NCBI GenBank assembly: GCA_020052415.1
Contig: JAGVPB010000013.1
Span: 62,001 to 126,000, forward strand
Direction of reading: 5' to 3'
Origin: Bacteroidales bacterium
GTDB lineage: Bacteria; Bacteroidota; Bacteroidia; Bacteroidales; JAADJA01
DNA length: 64,000 nucleotides
The notes beneath the pieces were generated by a model. The model made no database searches. It was not told where the DNA came from and worked only from the letters and a program-made list of their open reading frames with translations. A program made the translations under genes and the position numbers. Of the stretch, positions 16,673 to 29,008 are shown piece by piece. The first letter of the stretch is position 1, and every line of letters starts with the position of its first letter.

Positions 16673-17001
16673 GAAAAGGCAGGGTATATTATAAAGAACA
16701 TTTTGCAGGCATTATTACAGAAACTAATGATGGGGAATTTGTATTTCAGTATGACCTGAACTTTGTGAATGAGCATCCAAAAGAGTTCATCACATTTACA
16801 ATGCCAGTCACTAAGCACCCATATACTGAAAAGCGACTGTTTCCATTTTTTGATGGTTTGATTCCTGAAGGTTGGTTATTAGAGATCGCGTCTAAAAACT
16901 GGAAAATAAATAAAAATGACCGCATGGGTCTGTTGTTGGCGTGTTGTCAGAACTGCATTGGAGCTGTACGTGTAGTACCAATTCACGAAGAAAATGGATA
17001 A
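16669..17001 (+). CDS. hipS: HipS-like small protein (HipA N-terminal subdomain 1)
   Basis: This 110 aa protein corresponds to the N-terminal subdomain 1 of HipA, encoded separately as in HipBST systems. It starts GRVYYKEHFAGIITETNDGE and FVFQYDLNFVNEHPKEFITF, and ends with MPVTKHPYTEKRLFPFFDGL, IPEGWLLEIASKNWKINKND and RMGLLLACCQNCIGAVRVVP. In the E. coli O127 HipBST system the HipS protein is the antitoxin for the HipT kinase. It overlaps hipB by 4 nt and hipT by 8 nt, so translation is coupled. Confidence 0.84.
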   Translation: MRKGRVYYKEHFAGIITETNDGEFVFQYDLNFVNEHPKEFITFTMPVTKHPYTEKRLFPFFDGLIPEGWLLEIASKNWKINKNDRMGLLLACCQNCIGAVRVVPIHEENG

Positions 17002-17950
17002 TAAGTGTTTATATTGTTATAAATTAATTGATGGTGAAAGTGATTTTCATGAGAAGTGTTGTATGGAATTCTTTGAGACCTCCACACCCCCAAAAATACT
17101 GTATTCGATAGATCAAATGGCGGTACTGGCTAAAGAAGTTGTGGAACGAAGCATAGCTGTTCCTGGTGTTCAGGCCAAATTATCCATGTCTGTGGTGAAG
17201 GATACTCAGGAAAACTCAGACACCCGATTAACGGTGGTAGGTGCACCTGGGGGACAATACATTTTTAAACCACCTTCTGCTAAATTTCGGGAAATGCCGG
17301 AAAATGAACATGTAACCATGCGGATAGCGGAAGCATTTGGAATTAGGGTTGTGCCGTCAAGCCTGATCCGTCTGGCATCCGGAGAATTGTCGTACATCAC
17401 CAAAAGAGTTGATCGCACTGAAAGTGGCCGGAAAATTCACATGCTGGATATGTTTCAGATCACGGAAGCATTTGATAAGTATAAAAGTTCGATGGAGAAG
17501 GTGGGGAAGGCAATACACGCATATTCAAATAATACCTTGCTGGATAAGCTTTTCTTTTTCGAGTTATCTGTGTTTAGTTTTTTAACCGGGAATAATGATA
17601 TGCACCTTAAAAATTTCTCATTGATCGAAGGTTCGTCTGGTTGGGTTTTGGCTCCGGCATACGATTTATTGAATGTGGCTATTATTTTACGGGAAGACAC
17701 CGAAGAACTTGCTCTAATGTTGGATGGCAGGAAGAAAAAATTAAAGAAGGCTCATTTTGAAAAATTGGCAAAAGGGCTCCAATTAACAGATAAACAAACA
17801 CGGGGAGTATTCAATAGAATGATAAATAACAAGCCAACGGCTATCGAATGGATTGATAAATCTTTTCTTTCAGACGAAATGAAAACTGATTATAAGGAAG
17901 TCCTTCAAAACAGATATGCACAACTGACCCTAACAGATATGATAATTTAA
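16994..17950 (+). CDS. hipT: HipT-like serine/threonine kinase toxin
   Basis: This 318 aa kinase belongs to the HipA family and lacks the N-terminal subdomain, which is encoded by the previous gene. Near the N-terminus is a CxxC-containing zinc-finger-like start (CLYCYKLIDGESDFHEKC). Then come the glycine-rich loop ERSIAVPGVQAKLSM, the nucleotide-binding VGAPGGQYIFKPPS, the catalytic-loop motif FLTGNNDMHLKNFSL and the metal-binding APAYDLLNV. The loop has SIA where the studied HipT has an SIS autophosphorylation motif, so one phosphorylation site may be missing. Family members phosphorylate aminoacyl-tRNA synthetases. The target here is unknown. Confidence 0.87.
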   Translation: MDNKCLYCYKLIDGESDFHEKCCMEFFETSTPPKILYSIDQMAVLAKEVVERSIAVPGVQAKLSMSVVKDTQENSDTRLTVVGAPGGQYIFKPPSAKFREMPENEHVTMRIAEAFGIRVVPSSLIRLASGELSYITKRVDRTESGRKIHMLDMFQITEAFDKYKSSMEKVGKAIHAYSNNTLLDKLFFFELSVFSFLTGNNDMHLKNFSLIEGSSGWVLAPAYDLLNVAIILREDTEELALMLDGRKKKLKKAHFEKLAKGLQLTDKQTRGVFNRMINNKPTAIEWIDKSFLSDEMKTDYKEVLQNRYAQLTLTDMII

Positions 17951-17970
17951 ACTGACGTAAAATAATTGCG

Positions 17971-18000
17971 GATATTTTTTGCGAAAAGCACCGAAAAAAG
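17971..18000 (+). repeat. Right copy of 30-bp direct repeat flanking hipBST
   Basis: It matches 16302-16331 at 29 of 30 positions and starts 20 bp after the hipT stop. Confidence 0.8.
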
Positions 18001-18052
18001 GTACATTTGGTAAAATTAATCTCAAATGTCCATTGATCTTTTGTGGATATGG

Positions 18053-18097
18053 GAGAATCCAAATCAGTCGCTGACTGATCTGGATTCTCTCTTTTTT
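18053..18097 (+). terminator. Terminator of the hipBST operon
   Basis: A long hairpin (GAGAATCC..ATCAGTC-GCT-GACTGAT..GGATTCTC) is followed by CTTTTTT. The stem is about 15 bp with one small internal mismatch. It lies about 100 bp after hipT. Confidence 0.75.
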
Positions 18098-18203
18098 GTT
18101 CGCACTAGAAATATTTAAATACCAATTCTTCCATTATGACATTAAACTAATTAATGGCAGCTATTTAAATTTGCTGCCGTATTATAGCATTCATCTCCCT
18201 GGG

Positions 18204-18278
18204 TGGGAGTTACTGGATTCGAACCAGTGACCCTCTGCTTGTAAGGCAGATGCTCTGAACCAGCTGAGCTAAACTCCC
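18204..18278 (-). tRNA. tRNA-Val (anticodon TAC)
   Basis: This is a 75-nt tRNA on the minus strand. The acceptor stem is GGGAGTT/AACTCCC with discriminator A, the D arm contains AGCTCAGCTGGTTCAGAGC, the anticodon arm is TCTGC-CTTACAA-GCAGA (anticodon TAC), and the T arm is ACTGG-TTCGAAT-CCAGT. CCA is not encoded. It lies 25 bp downstream of a truncated tRNA copy and is read from the promoter at 18394-18423. Its 3' end forms the edge of the hipBST islet. Confidence 0.95.
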
Positions 18279-18302
18279 CGTTTAATTTTTCTTATTCAGC
18301 TT

Positions 18303-18358
18303 ACCAGTGACCCTCCCGCTCTAAGCGGGATGCTCTGAATTAGCTGACCTAAACTCCC
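18303..18358 (-). pseudogene. Truncated tRNA-Val-like gene (5' 56 nt)
   Basis: Minus strand GGGAGTTTAGGTCAGCTAAT onward matches tRNA-Val through acceptor, D arm and the first half of the T arm, then stops inside the T loop, so it cannot fold as a full tRNA. The anticodon arm is TCCCG-CTTAGAG-CGGGA. It still pairs, but with a different stem and anticodon TAG. It lies between the promoter and the intact tRNA-Val, so it would be part of the precursor transcript. Confidence 0.7.
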
Positions 18359-18393
18359 AATATAATAAGAACTACCTTGAAATTTTGAGGGTG

Positions 18394-18423
18394 CAAATAT
18401 ATACCAATTCTTGTTTGAAACAA
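18394..18423 (-). promoter_or_regulatory. Promoter of the tRNA-Val unit
   Basis: The minus strand shows TTG (18421-18423), a 19-bp spacer and TATATTTG (18394-18401), a full Bacteroidota promoter. It reads first into the truncated tRNA and then the intact tRNA-Val. Confidence 0.6.
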
Positions 18424-18521
18424 GAAAAAATTAAATTCTCAATAAAAAAATCTTTAATGTTTTGAAATGGAATAACATCGCTTAACACGAAGAACTATTA
18501 AAATAAAAACTGATGTCAAAC

Positions 18522-18968
18522 TTACACCCCATATCCCCTTGCAATCATCACAGCCAAAAAAGGTATTATTACTACAATTAAAATCTCGATACGGATTAAC
18601 ATTAAAAGTCTCTTTACTGATTTTTCGTCAACACCGGGTGCTGTTCCGCTATTTACCTCTTTTCGCCATTTTAAAAATTTAATGGTCGGGAAAACAGACA
18701 GGATCGCCATTATAACAAACAGAGTAAGCTTGGTATGAAACAATGGGTTGCTCAGATAATAAGCAGCTCCCCTTCCATATACGAACCAACGCAGCAATCC
18801 GGTTATCAAAACAAGAACGGCTGCCATCCCATAAATAAAATCTAAAGTGGCAAGCGATTTAATTTGCTTCGGGTTCATTTCCGGTTTCAGGATAAGGTGT
18901 TCAGAAATTAAAGAGCCCATCAAAACCATGATGGCGATGATATGAAGATAAGGAATAAATATTGACAT
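18522..18968 (-). CDS. DUF2214-family integral membrane protein
   Basis: This 148 aa protein has four predicted transmembrane helices: IFIPYLHIIAIMVLMGSLIS; LDFIYGMAAVLVLITGLL; FHTKLTLFVIMAILSVFP; and IRIEILIVVIIPFLAVMIAR. It matches the small DUF2214 membrane family in length and pattern, including the RWFVYGRGAAYYLSNPLFHTK loop. The function is unknown. It is a single gene on the minus strand with no clear operon partner. Confidence 0.75.
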   Translation of the reverse strand: MSIFIPYLHIIAIMVLMGSLISEHLILKPEMNPKQIKSLATLDFIYGMAAVLVLITGLLRWFVYGRGAAYYLSNPLFHTKLTLFVIMAILSVFPTIKFLKWRKEVNSGTAPGVDEKSVKRLLMLIRIEILIVVIIPFLAVMIARGYGV

Positions 18969-19094
18969 AAATTAGAATTTAAACCGATAAACAAACATAG
19001 ATAATTATTGTTTGCAAAGTACTTTTAATTGAATGTGAAGAAATATTGAAATAATGAAAACTAAAGACTAACGACTCAATACAACAGACTAAAA

Positions 19095-19469
19095 ATGAGA
19101 TTTTCAGGGAACATAATATGGCTTGTATTCGGTGGACTGATCATTTCAATTGAATATTTTATCAGCAGCATTCTTTTAATGATAACAATTATCGGGATTC
19201 CGTTCAGCTTTCAAACCCTTAAACTCGCTTCTCTTGCCCTCTGGCCCTTTGGCAGGACAACAGTGGTTAGCACGAAACATACCGGCTGTGTCTTTACAGT
19301 GATGAATATCCTGTGGCTTTTAACGGGAGGAATCTGGATCGCTATTACACATACAATCTTTGGAATTCTCCTGTTCATCACTATAATAGGAATACCCTTC
19401 GGAAAGCAACATATTAAACTTGCTGTAGTTGCACTGTCACCATTTGGCCGGGAAATAGTTACATTTTAA
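19095..19469 (+). CDS. YccF-family inner membrane protein
   Basis: This 124 aa membrane protein is built from two similar YccF units (about 1-55 and 70-120). Each has IIW/ILWL-x-(F/T)GG, a hydrophobic helix and the ITIIGIPF motif followed by LKLA-x-LALWPFG or IKLAVVALSPFG. YccF (DUF307) proteins are inner-membrane proteins of unknown function. The start and length fit the family. Confidence 0.88.
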   Translation: MRFSGNIIWLVFGGLIISIEYFISSILLMITIIGIPFSFQTLKLASLALWPFGRTTVVSTKHTGCVFTVMNILWLLTGGIWIAITHTIFGILLFITIIGIPFGKQHIKLAVVALSPFGREIVTF

Positions 19470-19588
19470 ACCACAAACCCCTTCCTTTTCTAAATCTTCA
19501 GATTTTCAGAAAATCTGTACCTCTTATTGCTTTCCATGGTTTCGCCAGGCTAATAATTGTATCTTTACCCCGAAAAAATAACCACAAA

Positions 19589-24134
<4,546 letters not shown>

Positions 24135-24173
24135 AGATTTTTATTCCTATGAATTCTGCCGGAATATAAAAAC

Positions 24174-24320
24174 ATGACCGTATATGGAGCAGTTGCCTTT
24201 ATTACAGCCGAAGGCAAAAGCGACACCATGTCGGAAACCCGGGGATTTTTTGTAATCAGAGCCACCGGAAGCAGTGCATCCGTTATCAATCAGGATGATT
24301 TCAGACCAAAAGCGTTTTGA
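24174..24320 (+). pseudogene. Possible 3' gene fragment (48 codons)
   Basis: An open frame reading TVYGAVAFITAEGKSDTMSE, TRGFFVIRATGSSASVINQD and DFRPKAF has protein-like composition and ends at a stop just before the peptidase promoter. Upstream in-frame codons are open only to 24153. It may be a remnant of a longer gene or a chance frame. No family was recognised. Confidence 0.22.
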
Positions 24321-24365
24321 TTTCACATTTATTCTCAATGCAACCTTTTTTTCATTCCTATTGTT

Positions 24366-24373
24366 TATGTTTG
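24366..24373 (+). promoter_or_regulatory. -7 box deciding the C10 peptidase start
   Basis: TATGTTTG matches TAnnTTTG. Transcription would begin near 24380, so the ATG at 24397 is used rather than the upstream in-frame ATG at 24274. Confidence 0.5.
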
Positions 24374-24396
24374 CAGTTAATTCTAAATTTCATGTT

Positions 24397-26514
24397 ATGA
24401 TCCTGAAAAAATTACAAGCTCTGATTTTATCCGTTTTGTTTGTCTCAGCTGCCTTTTCTGCCCAGGTAAATGTTGACAAAGCTCAAATTATTGCCCAAAA
24501 TTTCTTCATTGAAAAGGCAATGATTTACAGCAATGGTTTCAATCCTGTTAATTTATCTGTAAGAGATGTCCTGACCAAAAGCAGAGATGCTGTCAATTTC
24601 TATTATGTATTTACCTTTTCGGAAAAGGGATTTGCAATAGTTTCGGCTGAGGACGTGATGCCTCCGGTGCTGGGTTATTCACTCGATGGATTTTACGGCT
24701 ATAACGATCAGCCGGATTCCTACCGGAATTTTATGCAGACTTACAGCGATGCTGTCATTTATATTAAAGAAAATAATATTCAGCAAACGCCGGAGACTGG
24801 TGATCTGTGGGACTATTATCTGGACGGTAATTTCGGATCCCAGGTAAAATCAACAGGCTCAAAATCGGTAGAGCCTCTGATCCCAAGCAAATGGAACCAG
24901 TCCTACCCGTATAATTATTATTGCCCTGCTGATCCTGACGGATCGGGTGGCCATGTTTATGCCGGATGCGTGGCTACTGCAATGGCCCAGGTAATGTACT
25001 ACTGGAGATATCCTTTACAGGGAACCGGTTCACATACTTACTATTACCCACCTTACGGCAGCCTGACAGCAAATTTCGGAGCTACCACCTATCAGTGGGA
25101 AGGGATGCAGAATTCAATTGACCATGATAACGTAGGTCCTATTGCCGAATTGCAATATCATTGCGGCATAGCCGTAGATATGATGTACGGCCCGAATGGT
25201 TCCGGCGCATATAGTGATGATGTGCCCCCGGCATTAATCAACTACTTCAACTATTCCCCGGATTGTTATTTTTCCTCAAAGAACTCACATTCCAATTCGG
25301 AATGGATAAACATGCTGCAGGACAATCTGGACAATTCATGGCCAATGTACTATTCAGGGTACAGCAGTGCAGGAGGACATGCCTTTGTTTGCGATGGTTA
25401 CCAGGATGATTATTTCCATTTTAATTTCGGCTGGAGCGGTTCCTCTGACGGATATTATACCTTACTGACTGTGGGCGGATTTAACAGCGGACAGGGAGCG
25501 GTATTCGATACTTACCCCGAAACCAGTTATCCCTATTATTGCACTGGCGATCACACTTTCACCAACATCAGCGGTTCATTTGAAGATGGCAGCGGTCCGG
25601 TCGAAAACTACAACAACAATGCAAGCTGTTCATGGCTGTTCACTCCGCAAACAGGCGGAGACTCGATCAGCAGCATCACCATTACATTTAAAAAATTTGA
25701 TACTGAATCCAATGACAAAGTCAGGATTTATGATGGAGCGACCATTCAGGATAATCTGTTAGGCGAATTTTCAGGCAGTTCAATTCCGGCGACTTTAACA
25801 ACCACAGGAAATGAAATGCTGGTTGTATTCGAATCCGATGGCTCAGGAACAGCAACAGGCTGGCTTGCTGAATTCGCGGCGCATACGCCTGATTATTGCA
25901 AGGGTGTAGTTGTTCTTGAAGGAGCATCAGGTTCACTTACCGACGGAAGCGGTACATTCAATTACCACAACAGTTCCGTTTGCATGTGGAAGATCATACC
26001 TCCGCAGGCACAATCAGTGACCCTGAATTTTACATCATTCAGCACCGAGAATACAAGCGATAAAGTGAGGATATATGATTTCGAATCTCAGGAATTGCTG
26101 GCAGAATACTCCGGTTCGTACAGTGGTAATATGCCGGAGCCGGTAACCTCCACAAGCGGCAAGATGTTCATCGCATTCTCTACCAACTCCAGCGTTACCA
26201 GCGAAGGCTGGGACGCAAACTATACCTGCGTGTTGACAGATATAAACGATAACCTGAAAGGAACCGGAAATTTCAGGATATATCCTAATCCTGCATCAGA
26301 TAAAATCACTATTGAATTGCCGGAATCTCAGAACAGTACGATAAATATTCAGCTCATGAATATCACAGGAGAAAAAGTTTACCAGACAAGCATTTCAGGT
26401 TCGGAAGAAATAACCGTTGTTGAAATCAGTGTAAGCGATTTACCCGGAGGAATTTATTTTGTACAGTTGATCGGTGCAACGGATACCAAAACACAGAGGA
26501 TCATTATTCAATAA
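24397..26514 (+). CDS. Secreted C10 (streptopain-like) peptidase with CUB domains and T9SS tail
   Basis: This is a secreted cysteine protease of 705 aa. It has a signal peptide (1-22, FVSAAFSA), a Spi-like prodomain (about 23-155, with KGFAIVSAEDVMPPVLGYSL) and a C10 catalytic domain (about 160-370) with Cys191 in VYAGCVATAMAQVMYYWRYP and His328 in SSAGGHAFVCDGYQDDY. Two CUB-like domains follow (about 385-500 and 505-620, each starting YCxG). A C-terminal type IX sorting domain (about 625-705) reads FRIYPNPASDKITIELPES. Family members are zymogens cleaved on secretion. It follows the GH2 gene with about 260 bp between. Confidence 0.9.
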   Translation: MILKKLQALILSVLFVSAAFSAQVNVDKAQIIAQNFFIEKAMIYSNGFNPVNLSVRDVLTKSRDAVNFYYVFTFSEKGFAIVSAEDVMPPVLGYSLDGFYGYNDQPDSYRNFMQTYSDAVIYIKENNIQQTPETGDLWDYYLDGNFGSQVKSTGSKSVEPLIPSKWNQSYPYNYYCPADPDGSGGHVYAGCVATAMAQVMYYWRYPLQGTGSHTYYYPPYGSLTANFGATTYQWEGMQNSIDHDNVGPIAELQYHCGIAVDMMYGPNGSGAYSDDVPPALINYFNYSPDCYFSSKNSHSNSEWINMLQDNLDNSWPMYYSGYSSAGGHAFVCDGYQDDYFHFNFGWSGSSDGYYTLLTVGGFNSGQGAVFDTYPETSYPYYCTGDHTFTNISGSFEDGSGPVENYNNNASCSWLFTPQTGGDSISSITITFKKFDTESNDKVRIYDGATIQDNLLGEFSGSSIPATLTTTGNEMLVVFESDGSGTATGWLAEFAAHTPDYCKGVVVLEGASGSLTDGSGTFNYHNSSVCMWKIIPPQAQSVTLNFTSFSTENTSDKVRIYDFESQELLAEYSGSYSGNMPEPVTSTSGKMFIAFSTNSSVTSEGWDANYTCVLTDINDNLKGTGNFRIYPNPASDKITIELPESQNSTINIQLMNITGEKVYQTSISGSEEITVVEISVSDLPGGIYFVQLIGATDTKTQRIIIQ

Positions 26515-26569
26515 TTAAACCTTATTGCATAAGCCAGACTAAATTGTGAGATATATAGAATAGGAAAGT

Positions 26570-26660
26570 GAACTGTGAACAGTGAGATGTGAACAGTGAA
26601 CCCAGAACTCAAAACTCAGAACATCGGCAATATGCATTAACCAGCAACAAGTACCAAGCA
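26570..26660. repeat. Short-word intergenic repeats (GTGAACAG / CCAGCAAC)
   Basis: The 227-bp gap after the peptidase holds GTGAACTGTGAACAGTGAGA, a TGTGAACAGTGAACC copy, CAGAACTCAAAACTCAGAAC and CAGCAACAAGTACCAAGCAA-type words. They resemble the words at 9554, 30766 and 61688. No gene seen. Confidence 0.6.
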
Positions 26661-26741
26661 ACCAGCATCCGTTAATTTATCCGTTTGACTCCTGCTTGTT
26701 CATCTACATTACACTTATCCCAAACCACATTCACAACCAGG

Positions 26742-27797
26742 TCAGGGTACCTTCGAGCTTTTCCCCAGATTAGGCAGCCAGTAAGTGTTTTTATCCACAT
26801 TATTGGATTCGGATTCAACTGAAAAATCACTGCCAAGATAACCCGACAATCCTGCTTCTGTAGCCCAAACATCTATTTTATCAAAATCATTCACCTGGTT
26901 ATCTGCATTTCCGTCGGAGGCAATCATTCCCCATACACCAGGAGCCAGTTCCTTGCAGCCGGTGGTTCCACCATAAAAATTAGCAGAGCTTGTCGTAAAA
27001 TCAAAATTGTAAACGCCTCCACTGCCAGTAATTGGATTTGCATTCATCACAGCAACGTGATTCCGGTGATAAATAACTGCAAACAATCCCTGTGTTACAC
27101 TCACATTTACCGATGGAGTACTTGATCCGTTAAGATCAACAATAGATCCATCGGGCTTTAAAAAGAGTGCTTTCCGTGCAAACATGGTTGCACCCGTTGC
27201 TGAAGCTCCGTTCGGTGCATCTCTCAGTTCAACAAGAACCCAGTCAACAACATCAGCCGGAAGGGCATCAACCACCTCTGTGCCAGTGTAATACCATGAA
27301 GGGCTGTTATTACCATAATACGGTAAGGCCGGCCCAAACGGCTGATCCAACGGGAGCAATCCCTTTCCTGAAAGTGAGGTTCCCATTGCAGCGCCATCGA
27401 ACGGTCCTTCAAGGAATATTTTCAGATTAAAGGCAAATCCGGGCGGCAGTGATACAACAAAAGAACCTACCATGCCCATGCCCTGATGGGGAATACACCA
27501 GTAGTTGTAAGTACCGGTAACCGCCGGTATATATTCAAATGAAGGAACGGCAGAAGTAATTGGGCTACTCCAGATTGTTGCACCGGGAGGAATATTGGGA
27601 GCAGTGGTAGTAGTTGTATGAGAACCATTGATCCAAACCCAGCGAATGGTATCTCCAAGATGAACATTAGGAAGGCTTGAAGGGGTAAATGAAAAACTTT
27701 GAACATTAACAATCCATTTTGTTGCATTAAGATTCGTCGGAATGTGCATGCAAAACAAAATAACAATCAACGACAATACGGAAATATTTTTTCTCAT
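26742..27797 (-). CDS. Exported cupredoxin fused to a Bacteroidota surface module
   Basis: After a signal peptide (about 1-25) there is a plastocyanin-like copper domain (about 26-118). Likely ligands are the His in GSHTTTT, Cys and His in YNYWCIPHQGMG, and the following Met. Residues about 122-340 form a second module (FNLKIFLEGPFDG, VDWVLVELRDAP, VIYHRNHVAVMN, GVWGMIASDGNADNQVNDFD). Its aspartate-rich tail resembles dockerin or calcium loops. The same module is at the N-terminus of the giant FISUMP protein (52468-57606). Electron transfer or copper handling at the cell surface is a possible role. The second module's function is unknown. Confidence 0.78.
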   Translation of the reverse strand: MRKNISVLSLIVILFCMHIPTNLNATKWIVNVQSFSFTPSSLPNVHLGDTIRWVWINGSHTTTTTAPNIPPGATIWSSPITSAVPSFEYIPAVTGTYNYWCIPHQGMGMVGSFVVSLPPGFAFNLKIFLEGPFDGAAMGTSLSGKGLLPLDQPFGPALPYYGNNSPSWYYTGTEVVDALPADVVDWVLVELRDAPNGASATGATMFARKALFLKPDGSIVDLNGSSTPSVNVSVTQGLFAVIYHRNHVAVMNANPITGSGGVYNFDFTTSSANFYGGTTGCKELAPGVWGMIASDGNADNQVNDFDKIDVWATEAGLSGYLGSDFSVESESNNVDKNTYWLPNLGKSSKVP

Positions 27798-27929
27798 GGT
27801 TAAACATTTTAAAGTTATTTAACCAAATAAACAACACGTATAGCATGATTGTTCAGTCATGTTGGTATCTAAAAATTCAACCGATGACTTAAAGTCATCG
27901 GATGAAAAAAATCGGATAGAAGAGCCGGA

Positions 27930-28850
27930 TTAATTCACCATAAAAATGTTGGCAAATGTCCGCTTTATCCCTTTCTGGTATTTCACACGGGGATATCCCA
28001 TGACGACAATAAGTCCTTCACGGCTTTTAAATTTAATTCCGTATTTTTCCCTTAATTTAAGCGCAGCTTTTCCATACTGGATAAAAGGATGGACCCCGCC
28101 GAGCATACAGGTTCCCAATCCAAGCGATTCGGCAGCAGTCATAGCGTAAGTGGCGGCAATAAGAGGATCGGCAGGATCGCAATATTGCGAACCATAAAAA
28201 TAAATTCCAGCGGGAGCGTCGTAGGTTACCAGGTTGCGGCCTTCCTCTATTTCACTGATGTATTTAAGAACCAGCGGCCTCAAAAATCCACGAAACATTT
28301 CATCGCCGGCTTTTCCCCAGAAAGGCCTCATGATCGTAAGAAACCAGTTCGAGACAAACCATTTTATACTTTTCAGGGATTCACAGTAATCTTTTGCAAA
28401 CCGGTCAAGTTTCTCCCTGCTGTTAAATACAACGATTCCTACGTCGGAAGGCGGAAGTCCCATGGGCGCTGTTTTTGCAGCTTCAATTACCTTGTCAATC
28501 AATTCCTGTTCGACGGCTTTATCCTTAAACTCGCGGATACTGCGTCGGCGCTGAAAAAGAGTTAAAATAGATTCATAACTTGAAGCATTATCTTTGTCAG
28601 GAATGGCAAACAGATCAGCCTCTGAAGTAAATCGTCCTTCAATGATTATGGCGCCATTGGGACATACTGCCATGCAGTGGCCGCAACCTATACATCCGAA
28701 AAAGGGATTGTCAGATTCGGCGACTTTACCATCTTTAATAACCAGACTGAAGTCCTTGCAAACGTCAACACATAGCCCGCATCCTTTGCATTTTTCCCCG
28801 TCTAATATGATCCGGGATGCTTCTTTAGTTCGTGAAGTTGGAATTGCCAT
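27930..28850 (-). CDS. Ferredoxin-nitroreductase fusion protein
   Basis: Two 4Fe-4S motifs lie at the N-terminus (about 16-60: CKGCGLCVDVCKDFSL and CIGCGHCMAVCPNGAI). They are joined to an FMN-binding nitroreductase domain (about 85-290: LFQRRRSIREFKDKAVEQEL, VIEAAKTAPMGLPPSDVGIV, ITYAMTAAESLGLGTCMLGG with GYPRVKYQKGIKR). Such fusions are typical of anaerobes and may couple ferredoxin to reduction of flavins, quinones or nitro compounds. The physiological substrate is unknown. It is a single gene, 306 aa, a usual length for the family. Confidence 0.91.
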   Translation of the reverse strand: MAIPTSRTKEASRIILDGEKCKGCGLCVDVCKDFSLVIKDGKVAESDNPFFGCIGCGHCMAVCPNGAIIIEGRFTSEADLFAIPDKDNASSYESILTLFQRRRSIREFKDKAVEQELIDKVIEAAKTAPMGLPPSDVGIVVFNSREKLDRFAKDYCESLKSIKWFVSNWFLTIMRPFWGKAGDEMFRGFLRPLVLKYISEIEEGRNLVTYDAPAGIYFYGSQYCDPADPLIAATYAMTAAESLGLGTCMLGGVHPFIQYGKAALKLREKYGIKFKSREGLIVVMGYPRVKYQKGIKRTFANIFMVN

Positions 28851-29008
28851 ATTTACCTCCTAAAATTAATCATTGAGTCACAGGAAATATAAAATCTGTT
28901 TACGATTATTATTTTCCTGTGGTTTCTGCTTTTTTTACTTTAATAATACAGGTGGCGAATTTATAAATAAAATGTTTATATCTTTATCCGGTCTTAAAAC
29001 TCAATGTT

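Larger units (their letters stand above)
16025..18241. mobile_element. tRNA-Val islet carrying hipBST
   Basis: The islet is about 2.2 kb, delimited by the 38-bp tRNA-Val 3'-end repeats at 16025-16062 and 18204-18241. Inside are a second pair of 30-bp direct repeats (16302-16331 and 17971-18000), two palindromic operators, the three-gene toxin-antitoxin operon and its terminator. The stretch 16063-16301 is non-coding, with possible remnants I could not assign. No integrase or transposase is present, so it may be a decayed element or one mobilised in trans. Confidence 0.62.
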
